NCBI GenBank assembly: GCA_017628025.1
Contig: JAGBZX010000026.1
Coordinates: 1 to 35,387 of the forward strand
DNA: 35,387 nt
Reading direction: 5' to 3'
From: Kiritimatiellia bacterium
Lineage (GTDB): Bacteria > Verrucomicrobiota > Kiritimatiellia > RFP12 > UBA1067
Shown here piece by piece: positions 1-6,659 of the stretch. The number at the start of each line of letters is the position of its first letter. Within the stretch, counting starts at the first letter, position 1. Below the pieces are notes generated by a model that had not been told where the DNA came from, did not search any database, and saw nothing but the letters and a program-made list of their open reading frames with translations. A program made the translations under genes and the position numbers.

Positions 1-1023
1 CCTGAGAATGGTTTCTTCGGTGTTGCTCCTGGCACATCGATGGATTCTAACCCCAACGCACTTCTCTCTTGCAAGAAAGGCACGATCTTCACGAACGTCG
101 TTCTTACACCTGACGGTGATATTTGGTGGGAAGACATGGGTATCAAGGCCCCAGCAGAAGGTATTGACTGGAAGGGCAATCCTTGCTATGTTTGCGCAGA
201 CGATCCTTACCGTATGGGTCCAAAGCCTGGCATGACCAAGAAGGAAATTAAAGAATCTGGTTATGTAGCTGCTCACAAGAACTCTCGCTTTACAGCACCT
301 GCTGAGAATTGCCCAGTTCTTGACAAGGATGGCTTCAAGGGTATGTATGAAGGCAAGCCCACAGGTGTGCCGATTGACGCTATCCTCTTTGGTGGTCGTC
401 GTCCTTCTACGATTCCTCTCGTAAATGAGGCTAAGAGCTGGACTCACGGCGTATTTATGGGTTCTGCTGCTGGTTCTGAAGTTACAGCTGCTGTTATTTC
501 CGATCAGATTGGTCAAGTTCGTCGTGACCCAATGGCGATGCTTCCTTTCTTCGGTTACAACGTTGCAGACTACTTCCAGCATTGGCTTGAAATGGAGCGC
601 ACAAGCGCTGATGCAACCAAGCTTCCGAAAATTTACTTCGTCAACTGGTTCCGTAAGGGCGATGACGGTCGCTTCATGTGGCCTGGCTTTGGTGACAACA
701 GCCGCGTTCTTAAGTGGATTTGCGATCGTCTCGATGGTAAGGTCAAGGCTACGAAGACGGCTATTGGTAACCTCCCGCTTGCTAAGGATATTGACCTTTC
801 CAACAATACAGGCAAGTTCAAAGTCGTTCCTGCTGACCTCAAGGCTATCCTCAAGGTTGACAAGGAAGGCTGGGTGAAGGAAATCGAAACTATCGGCAAG
901 AGCTACGACGAATATGATGCTAAGGCTTCTAAGGGTTCCAAGGAGATCTCTAAGACAGCTAAGCGCGTTCCTAATGCACTTCGTCAGGTTCTCGCTGATG
1001 TAACTGCAGAACTCAAGAAGTGA
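1..1023 (+). CDS. pckG: Phosphoenolpyruvate carboxykinase (GTP), 3' part only
   Basis: Partial gene: the frame is open from base 1 and 340 C-terminal residues are present out of the roughly 600 usual for GTP-type PEPCK. The enzyme interconverts oxaloacetate and PEP with GTP/GDP in the cytoplasm; in anaerobes it often runs as the CO2-fixing, GTP-forming step toward succinate. Family blocks seen in order are ENGFFGVAPGTS near the window start, FGGRRPSTIPLV, HGVFMGSAAGSEVTAA, PFFGYNVADYFQHWL, and a VNWFRKGDDGRFMWPGF block with the WPGFGDN nucleotide-site region. The P-loop (kinase-1) part lies upstream of the window. Codons are strongly biased toward ggt, aag, ctt and cgt, as in a highly expressed gene and unlike the next gene. 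The TGA stop overlaps the GTG start of hydE (GTGA), so the two may be translationally coupled. Confidence 0.97.
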   Translation, partial: PENGFFGVAPGTSMDSNPNALLSCKKGTIFTNVVLTPDGDIWWEDMGIKAPAEGIDWKGNPCYVCADDPYRMGPKPGMTKKEIKESGYVAAHKNSRFTAPAENCPVLDKDGFKGMYEGKPTGVPIDAILFGGRRPSTIPLVNEAKSWTHGVFMGSAAGSEVTAAVISDQIGQVRRDPMAMLPFFGYNVADYFQHWLEMERTSADATKLPKIYFVNWFRKGDDGRFMWPGFGDNSRVLKWICDRLDGKVKATKTAIGNLPLAKDIDLSNNTGKFKVVPADLKAILKVDKEGWVKEIETIGKSYDEYDAKASKGSKEISKTAKRVPNALRQVLADVTAELKK

Positions 1024-1988
1024 GTATAAGCTTCAAGCGTACACTTGAGTGCGCGCTTGAAGCGCCTCGAAATATCCCGGCGAGAGACCTCGCCGGGATG
1101 CTTTCTTGTAATGATAAGTCGGTAGTAGCTGATTTATTTGCAGCTGCTAACGAAGTATCGAAAAAATGTTCAAAGGTGCTTTTAAAGAGAGCGCTTATTG
1201 AATTTTCTAATATTTGTTCTCGTGATTGTTATTATTGCGGCATTCGAAAATCGTCTCCTTTAATAAATAGATATCACATGACGATAGAGGAGCTTCTTAA
1301 GGTATCAGAAGAGGCAAAGGAAGAGGGCTTTACGGCAATCGCTCTTCAAGGCGGAGAAATTGAATCAGAGGCTAATACAGCTTTTGTTGAAGAATTTTTG
1401 TCAAGAGTTGATATCCCAGAGATTACGCTCTCGTTAGGTGAGCAGACTACAGATGTTTATAAGAGATGGAAGGATGCTGCAAAGGGTAAGCTTTTAAGGT
1501 ATTTGCTTCGAATTGAGACGTCAAGTACTGAATTGTTTTCTAAGATTCATCCCCCAGAGGCATCATTTAACAAGCGTTTAGGTGCGATTAGAAAACTAAA
1601 AAGTCTTGACTATATTACAGGGTCTGGTGTTATGATTGGGCTACCTGGTCAGGCGATAGATGATTTAGCAAATGATATAGTTTTCTTTGGTGACGAAAAA
1701 CTCGACATGGTAGGAATGGGGCCTTATATTCCTTGCGATTCTACGCCATTACAAGCGCCTACTTTTTCTTCCCAAGAGCGTTTAGAGTTATCACTAAAGA
1801 TGATAGCGTTAACAAGGCTTTATCTTTGGGATGTGAATATAGTTTCTTCCACGGCATTAGAAGTTCTATCTAGCGGAGCAAGGGATATTGCATTGCGAGT
1901 AGGAGCTAATGTTATTATGCCTAATTTTACTCCGAACAAGTATCGTTTAGAATACCAACTATACCCTGGTAAACAACAAATAAAATAA
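1020..1988 (+). CDS. hydE: [FeFe]-hydrogenase maturation radical SAM protein HydE
   Basis: HydE is one of three maturases (HydE, HydF, HydG) that build the H-cluster of [FeFe]-hydrogenase. It is a radical-SAM TIM-barrel enzyme acting in the cytoplasm. The 322 residues carry the SAM [4Fe-4S] motif CSRDCYYC (C66, C70, C73) directly after IEFSN, as in characterised HydE, followed by the LQGGE and IGLPGQ blocks and MGPYIPCDSTPL. The C-terminus stops at YQLYPGK plus four residues, without the CxnCxxC of the accessory cluster found in some HydE proteins such as that of Thermotoga; that cluster is known to be dispensable. The GTG start at 1020 overlaps the pckG stop, and the next ATG (1098) would cut into the conserved N-terminal helix. 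hydF, hydG and the hydrogenase genes are not in the window. BioB-like enzymes are the alternative but fit the motifs less well. Confidence 0.93.
   Translation: MSISFKRTLECALEAPRNIPARDLAGMLSCNDKSVVADLFAAANEVSKKCSKVLLKRALIEFSNICSRDCYYCGIRKSSPLINRYHMTIEELLKVSEEAKEEGFTAIALQGGEIESEANTAFVEEFLSRVDIPEITLSLGEQTTDVYKRWKDAAKGKLLRYLLRIETSSTELFSKIHPPEASFNKRLGAIRKLKSLDYITGSGVMIGLPGQAIDDLANDIVFFGDEKLDMVGMGPYIPCDSTPLQAPTFSSQERLELSLKMIALTRLYLWDVNIVSSTALEVLSSGARDIALRVGANVIMPNFTPNKYRLEYQLYPGKQQIK
1030..1063 (+). other. Perfect 10-bp inverted repeat at pckG/hydE junction (hairpin 1)
   Basis: The arms are gcttcaagcg (1030-1039) and cgcttgaagc (1054-1063), with a 14-base loop. The element starts 7 bases after the pckG stop and lies inside the first codons of hydE. 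No U-tract follows it, so it is not a standard intrinsic terminator. It could protect the 3' end of the abundant pckG message or attenuate hydE translation. Confidence 0.6.
1074..1099 (+). other. Perfect 11-bp GC-rich hairpin in hydE 5' coding region (hairpin 2)
   Basis: The arms atcccggcgag (1074-1084) and ctcgccgggat (1089-1099) flank a 4-base loop, agac. It stands out as very GC-rich in AT-rich surroundings, and it follows hairpin 1 after only 10 bases. Downstream is gctttcttg, which is too T-poor for a classical terminator. The stem must be unfolded for hydE translation, so it may lower hydE expression relative to pckG. Confidence 0.6.
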
Positions 1989-1989
1989 T

Positions 1990-2937
1990 ATGAAAAAAAT
2001 TATATTAACTGTTGGCATTTTTCTTGCTGCTGTTTTTTGCTTGAAGGCAGATTTAAACCCTATTTCAAGTGTAACAAATGATGTTACATGCCGCGCATTG
2101 TTCTTAAAGGAGATGGCTCGCAAGAGTGAAGAGCTTAAACTTGAAACGGCATATTTTGAAAACGCAAGTGGGCTTACGCCAAATTCTAGAATTACCGTTT
2201 CTGATTTAACAAAGATTGCTCTTGCTGCGCTCAAAGAGCCAGATTTAGCAAGGATTTGGGCAGAGACAGATTGCGAGATTCAGATTACAGGACCAAATCC
2301 TCGAAAAGAGGTTCTTGTTCATGCGTATAAGAAATATATGAAGACATGGGGAGATTTTGTAAAGCAATATAAGTTTCTTGGCGGCAAGGGCGGCAGCTTG
2401 TTCTATAGAAAACCGCCGCTTTCAACAAGGAGCCATGTCTTAGTTACTGAGGTTGAAGGTCAAAAAATTCTAATTACATTTGCAGGCGCTCTTTTTCATG
2501 ATGATGCTTTTTTGTATGATATTGAAATAATTAATCTAGCAAAGGCAATGATGCGCGGCGAGGAAGTAGTTCTTCAAGGGTTACTTAAGGATTTTGAAGC
2601 TAAAGGCGGTGCATTTGAGTTTGTTACATTAACAGGCAAGAAACTTTCATATAGTAGTAAGTATGTTAATATGCCACATGTGCCTGCTTCAACTACGAAA
2701 ATCGTAGCAACGCTGTGCTTGCTAGATCATGTTAAAGATCTTTCAACAAAGCTTACTGTAAGAGAAAGTGATATTGTAGGTGGTAGTGGGTTTAAGTGTT
2801 ATGCTGGTGATCAGATGACATATGAAGATGCGATTCGCGCACTAATGCTCCCATCTTCAAATACGATAGCAAACTCAGTAGCGTCAAATGTTGGCGCGAT
2901 GATTTTAGAGAAACGCATTAAGGATATAGAGAGATAA
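1990..2937 (+). CDS. D-Ala-D-Ala carboxypeptidase-like protein with circularly permuted motif order
   Basis: 315 residues with an N-terminal signal peptide (1 to about 20, LKA before D), so likely periplasmic. The sequence is clearly of the DacA/S11 penicillin-binding type, but the halves are swapped. Residues 31-90 match what normally follows the SxN motif (helix FLKEMARKSEELKL, then YFENASGLTPNS and the SDLTKIALAAL helix). Residues 128-190 match the normal C-terminus with a KTG-like KGGS (133-136) and the strands TEVEGQKILITFAGA. Residues 205-240 match the normal N-terminus (LTGKKLSYSSK, then the nucleophile motif S234-T-T-K237). The chain ends just after SSN (289-291) and NSVASNVGAMIL. Order seen: KGG, SxxK, SxN; normal order: SxxK, SxN, KTG. 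The frame is uninterrupted. It starts 2 bases after hydE. Family assignment is firm; activity is unknown because the third motif lacks its Thr/Ser. Confidence 0.85.
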   Translation: MKKIILTVGIFLAAVFCLKADLNPISSVTNDVTCRALFLKEMARKSEELKLETAYFENASGLTPNSRITVSDLTKIALAALKEPDLARIWAETDCEIQITGPNPRKEVLVHAYKKYMKTWGDFVKQYKFLGGKGGSLFYRKPPLSTRSHVLVTEVEGQKILITFAGALFHDDAFLYDIEIINLAKAMMRGEEVVLQGLLKDFEAKGGAFEFVTLTGKKLSYSSKYVNMPHVPASTTKIVATLCLLDHVKDLSTKLTVRESDIVGGSGFKCYAGDQMTYEDAIRALMLPSSNTIANSVASNVGAMILEKRIKDIER

Positions 2938-3004
2938 ATATCTGTATACCCAATTATTTAAGTTTGATACATCGGAATTTAGTGTAATAGATAGATAAAT
3001 TTTC

Positions 3005-4519
3005 ATGAAGAATATAGCAACTTCAGAAATTTCTGTTTTGCGCGAAATTGCCTCGGCTGTTATGCGCGAGAGAAATGTTCGCGAAATCCTTGAGCATGTT
3101 TTAAAGATTCTTGAGCGTGATATGAGGATGATGCGCGGCACATTTACTCTTCTTGAGGGTGATGAGCTGCGCATTGAGGCAACAACAAGTAACTTAAATG
3201 CAGAAGAGCTTGCGATAGGGCGATATCGTCTTGGCGAAGGGATAACAGGGTTAGTAGCTAAAACTGGTAAGGCAGAAGTCGTATTTGATATCCGTTCAGA
3301 CAGGCGTTTTTTGAATAGAACAAAAGCAAGAGGTATTGACGAGCCATTGTCCTTTATCTGTGTCCCTCTTATTCACTCAGGTCATGTTATAGGTACTCTC
3401 TCTGTGGATCGAGAGATGACAGGCGATACTTCAACGCTTGCACGGGATGTGATGTTACTAGAGATTATCGCCAATCTATGTGCAGAGGCGGCTTTTGTTT
3501 GTCGCGAGCAGTGTGCAGAGCGAGAGGCTCTTGCAAATGAAAACCGCGAGCTTAGAGGACGTCTTTCTGCTTCGCCCGGTGAGATGCTAGGCACGTGTCC
3601 TGAAATGTGCGCTGTTTATGAGCAAATACGACAGGTAGCCCCTAGTGATGCGACAGTTTTGATTAGAGGTGCTAGTGGTACTGGTAAGGAGCTTGTGGCT
3701 CGTGCAATACAATCACTTTCTTCACGGGCAGATGGTCCTTTCGTGGTTATAAATTGCGCAGCTCTCCCAGAATCGTTAGTTGAGTCAGAACTTTTTGGTC
3801 ATGAAAAAGGTGCATTTACTGACGCGCATACTCGTAGGATCGGAAGGGCGGAAGCTGCGCAGGGCGGCACGCTTTTTCTTGATGAAATTGGTGATCTTAC
3901 AATGACCATGCAAGTTAAGTTATTGCGGTTTCTCCAAGAACGAACATTTTCACGAATAGGCTCTAATGTTGAGATTACTAGCAATGTAAGGTTTATAGCT
4001 GCAACTAGTCTAGATTTAGAAGATTTAATGGCACGAAAGCTTTTCCGTGAAGATTTGTATTATAGACTTTCTGTATTTCCAATAACTTTGCCTCCGCTTT
4101 CCGCTAGGGGTGATGATGTGCTTGTATTAGCTCAACATTTCCTTTCGAAGATTTCATCTAAATATTCAAAGTCTGGGATGAGTCTTTCGGTTGCAGCGCA
4201 AAATATGTTAAAAAATTATTCATGGCCTGGAAATGTCCGCGAACTTGAAAATTGCATTGAGAGAGCAGTTTTAACTAGTCGAGACGGGTGTATACAAGGA
4301 TATGATTTGCCTGCCGCCATAAGGAAGGATAATTTCGCAGATGAAGATATCTCAGTTCCAGATGACATGACGTTAGATGGTCAGCTGGCTGCATTTGAAA
4401 AGAAGATACTCTCCTCTGCCATGCGTCGCCATGGAGGTAATAGAGCGGCAGCAGGTCGTCAATTAGGTGTGTCGCCTCGAATGATGAACTATAGGCTTAA
4501 AAAAGCAGGCCTTCAGTAA
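3005..4519 (+). CDS. Sigma-54-dependent transcriptional activator, GAF + AAA+ + Fis HTH (NifA-like)
   Basis: 504 residues in the classic bacterial enhancer-binding layout. A GAF sensor domain spans about residues 10-165, and a short linker coiled segment about 165-190. The AAA+ domain has Walker A GASGTGKE (222-229), the sigma-54-contact loop GAFTDA (269-274), Walker B GGTLFLDEI (about 288-295), YYRL and WPGNVREL (407-414). The Fis-type helix-turn-helix is at about 470-504 (GNRAAAGRQLGVSPRMMNYRL). The GAF domain makes it resemble NifA and FhlA, which sense redox or small molecules. The gene ends 5 bases from the convergent folC. Its position after hydE makes control of hydrogenase or fermentation genes plausible but unproven. 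No clear -24/-12 sigma-54 promoter was spotted in the window. The loop ends DA rather than the consensus GA. Confidence 0.95.
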   Translation: MKNIATSEISVLREIASAVMRERNVREILEHVLKILERDMRMMRGTFTLLEGDELRIEATTSNLNAEELAIGRYRLGEGITGLVAKTGKAEVVFDIRSDRRFLNRTKARGIDEPLSFICVPLIHSGHVIGTLSVDREMTGDTSTLARDVMLLEIIANLCAEAAFVCREQCAEREALANENRELRGRLSASPGEMLGTCPEMCAVYEQIRQVAPSDATVLIRGASGTGKELVARAIQSLSSRADGPFVVINCAALPESLVESELFGHEKGAFTDAHTRRIGRAEAAQGGTLFLDEIGDLTMTMQVKLLRFLQERTFSRIGSNVEITSNVRFIAATSLDLEDLMARKLFREDLYYRLSVFPITLPPLSARGDDVLVLAQHFLSKISSKYSKSGMSLSVAAQNMLKNYSWPGNVRELENCIERAVLTSRDGCIQGYDLPAAIRKDNFADEDISVPDDMTLDGQLAAFEKKILSSAMRRHGGNRAAAGRQLGVSPRMMNYRLKKAGLQ

Positions 4520-4524
4520 TGCGA

Positions 4525-5748
4525 TTAATTGGTGGCTTTAAGTAGTTCGCCAGGAGCTATAACGCCATTTTTCCATGGGTAGGCGCCGAGTTTTACTAGT
4601 GCTTCGCCAGCAAGATAAAGAGAACCGGTTATTAAGATTTTGCCACCTAGAGACTTTGCTTTTGCTAGTGCCTCATCTAGGCTTTTGCAAGCTTGAGATT
4701 TAATTCCTGACTCTTGCATATATCGCATAGTTTCTGAAGATGTTAAGGATCTTTCGCTAGAAGTTTTAACCGCAAAACCTTCTTTTGTGATTGGGCTAAG
4801 AATTTTTAATACTTCTTTTACATCCTTATCGCTACAAAAGCCTGCTACTAAAACGACCTTCTCTGAATTTAAAAATTCATTAGCCAGTGCCTTTGCAGCA
4901 GGTGGGTTGTGTGCGCCATCAACTATGATATCTCCAATTTGCTGAAACCTGCCTGGCCATATAACATTAGAAAGAGACTCTTTAGCTTTTATAATGTCAA
5001 AACCAATGACTTTAGCAACTGCTAGCGCAGTAATAGCATTTTCTCGATTAAAAGCGCCAGGAGGCATGATTTTTGACGGCAAATCTGATTTTTTTATTAA
5101 GTCTGGCGCGTAGTAGAAGGGCGCAGAGAGACGCTCGGCTACCTCTTTTATAGTATTAATAGCGTCAATGTCATTTTCACCCATAACGATAGGCACACCA
5201 GGCTTTATTATACCAGCTTTTTCTATAGCAATTTCTTTTATAGTGTTGCCAAGATAGTCGCAGTGATCTAATCCAAGACGAGTAATTACTGAGATTCGAG
5301 GATTCAAAATGTTAGTTGCATCAAGCCTACCACCTAGGCCGCATTCAAAAATCTTATAAGCAGATTTTTTCTTGGAAGCGATAAGAACGGCTGTAGCAGT
5401 AAGAGCTTCAAAAAAAGTCACGTCGCTAGTAATCTTTTCTGCGGCATTTACTACGATTGACGCGGCACTTTCAAGTGTTTCGTTGTCAATTGGAGCGCCA
5501 TTTAAAAAGAATCGCTCATTTAAATTAAGTAGGTGCGGAGAGGTGTATCTAAAGACGCTTGAGTTTGCGCAGTTAAAGATACTATCAAGCATCGCTGCAA
5601 CTGCTCCCTTGCCATTGGTGCCTGCAATATGAATAATCTCTAAGTCATTGTATGGAGTGTTCGTTAACTCCAAAAGAGAGCGCATTGTTTCTAGGCCCAT
5701 CTTCATGCCGAATCTTCGGCGAGAAAAAAGCTTTTCTAAAGATTTCAT
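4525..5748 (-). CDS. folC: Folylpolyglutamate synthase / dihydrofolate synthase
   Basis: 407 residues. FolC adds glutamate to dihydropteroate and/or folates, an ATP-dependent ligase of the Mur superfamily in the cytoplasm. Near the N-terminus the conserved RFGMKMGLETM is followed by the P-loop IAGTNGKGAVAAM. Further blocks are ECGLGGRLDATN, TRLGLDHCDYLG, IAIEKAGIIKPG, and DGAHNPPA in the C-terminal domain. I chose the ATG at 5748 because it forms an ATGA overlap with the stop of the upstream prenyltransferase gene; a longer frame to 5811 exists but its extra 21 residues (Cys- and Trp-rich) do not look like FolC. It is the last gene of a five-gene minus-strand run and meets the activator gene tail to tail with 5 bases between them. 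No terminator hairpin is visible there. Confidence 0.95.
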   Translation of the reverse strand: MKSLEKLFSRRRFGMKMGLETMRSLLELTNTPYNDLEIIHIAGTNGKGAVAAMLDSIFNCANSSVFRYTSPHLLNLNERFFLNGAPIDNETLESAASIVVNAAEKITSDVTFFEALTATAVLIASKKKSAYKIFECGLGGRLDATNILNPRISVITRLGLDHCDYLGNTIKEIAIEKAGIIKPGVPIVMGENDIDAINTIKEVAERLSAPFYYAPDLIKKSDLPSKIMPPGAFNRENAITALAVAKVIGFDIIKAKESLSNVIWPGRFQQIGDIIVDGAHNPPAAKALANEFLNSEKVVLVAGFCSDKDVKEVLKILSPITKEGFAVKTSSERSLTSSETMRYMQESGIKSQACKSLDEALAKAKSLGGKILITGSLYLAGEALVKLGAYPWKNGVIAPGELLKATN

Positions 5749-6659
5749 AGGCCAGAGGCAACTGCAATTAACGCCATGGCGGCATAACCAAATATCGCAA
5801 TCCAAAGCCACTTGTCGCTAAGGAGCAAGCGCTCTGGACGCTCCGCCGATTTATCGCCCCTTAGCGCGATAGAAGCATAACGGGCAATGCCGAGAAAAAC
5901 AAAAATAGCCGTTGAAGGTAGAAGCGCAAAACGAACCCCCATTTTAGAAGTAATAGTGTATGTTAAATATTCTCCTACAGCAGCGAGTCCCGATGCTATA
6001 ATGGAAATCTTTAGCGCAGTAGGGTGGTAGAGTTTTAAAACTTCTCTTGATGCTGGAGAATTTTCCATTTCACATCTTCTTTTGCAAAGCGCTAGGAAAA
6101 GCGAAAGTGTAAAAGTACAAATTAAAAGCCATGGTGAAATGTAGGCTGTTATGATGGCTGCTCCTGCTATAGCTCTTAAAACAAAGCCAGCAGCAAGCGT
6201 TATAACATCAACATAAGGTATGTGCTTTAAGAAAGCAGTATAAAGACATTGCATAACGACATAAGCAATAATTGTTGCATAGGCTTGGGCTCTACAAGGC
6301 GATAGCATAACCACCATGGCTGGATAGAATGAGCCAAGCGCAAAGCATACTAGCGAAACTCTAACGGCATTAAAACGATGTATTTTGCCAGCTGCGATAG
6401 GTCGAAATTTTTTTACAGGGTGGAGCTTGTCTGACTCAAAATCGGCAACGTCATTTAATAAGTAAAAAGCAGAAGAAACAAGTGAAAAGGAGCCAGCCAT
6501 CGCAAGTGCCATTAAAAAGGACTCCCATCCGCGGACGATGTCTCGTTGTGATGAGTCTGCAACAGAAAAAAACCATGCAAGCATAACTACGCCGTTTTTT
6601 GTCCATTGATCAACGCGTAATGCTCTTAGCCAATTTAATATTAAAGGAAGATGTTTCAT
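5745..6659 (-). CDS. UbiA-family prenyltransferase, decaprenyl-phosphate phosphoribosyltransferase-like
   Basis: 304 residues and about eight or nine membrane segments. The N-terminus LRVDQWTKNGVV and the metal/diphosphate motif NDVADFESD (69-77) followed by KLHPVKKFRPIAAG are typical of the DPPR-synthase subgroup of UbiA enzymes. In actinobacteria this enzyme (Rv3806c type) attaches phosphoribose from PRPP to polyprenyl phosphate for cell-envelope arabinose donors; outside that group the product is less certain. A second cation-binding block (CKRRCEMEN region) follows further along. Its start overlaps the stop of the WP-repeat gene (ATGA), and its stop overlaps the folC start in the same way. 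No partner epimerase genes (DprE1/DprE2 type) are in the window. Ubiquinone- or menaquinone-type UbiA is less likely because of the KxFRPIA signature. Confidence 0.85.
   Translation of the reverse strand: MKHLPLILNWLRALRVDQWTKNGVVMLAWFFSVADSSQRDIVRGWESFLMALAMAGSFSLVSSAFYLLNDVADFESDKLHPVKKFRPIAAGKIHRFNAVRVSLVCFALGSFYPAMVVMLSPCRAQAYATIIAYVVMQCLYTAFLKHIPYVDVITLAAGFVLRAIAGAAIITAYISPWLLICTFTLSLFLALCKRRCEMENSPASREVLKLYHPTALKISIIASGLAAVGEYLTYTITSKMGVRFALLPSTAIFVFLGIARYASIALRGDKSAERPERLLLSDKWLWIAIFGYAAMALIAVASGL

Noticed and set aside
2070-2088. Palindrome tgtaaca-aatga-tgttaca near the permuted N-terminus of the peptidase gene
   Set aside because: Only 7-bp arms inside a coding region; no similar sequence near the gene's 3' end, so no sign that it took part in the rearrangement.
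2964-2990. ttgata ... taatag as a promoter for the sigma-54-type activator gene
   Set aside because: Spacing is 15 bases and the -10 is a poor match; not strong enough to list.
4519-4525. Shared bidirectional terminator between the activator gene and folC
   Set aside because: Only 5 bases separate the stops, and no inverted repeat with a T-tract was seen around them.
5749-5811. Longer start for folC (21 extra residues)
   Set aside because: The extra part lies inside the prenyltransferase gene and is not FolC-like; ATG 5748 forms a clean ATGA overlap.
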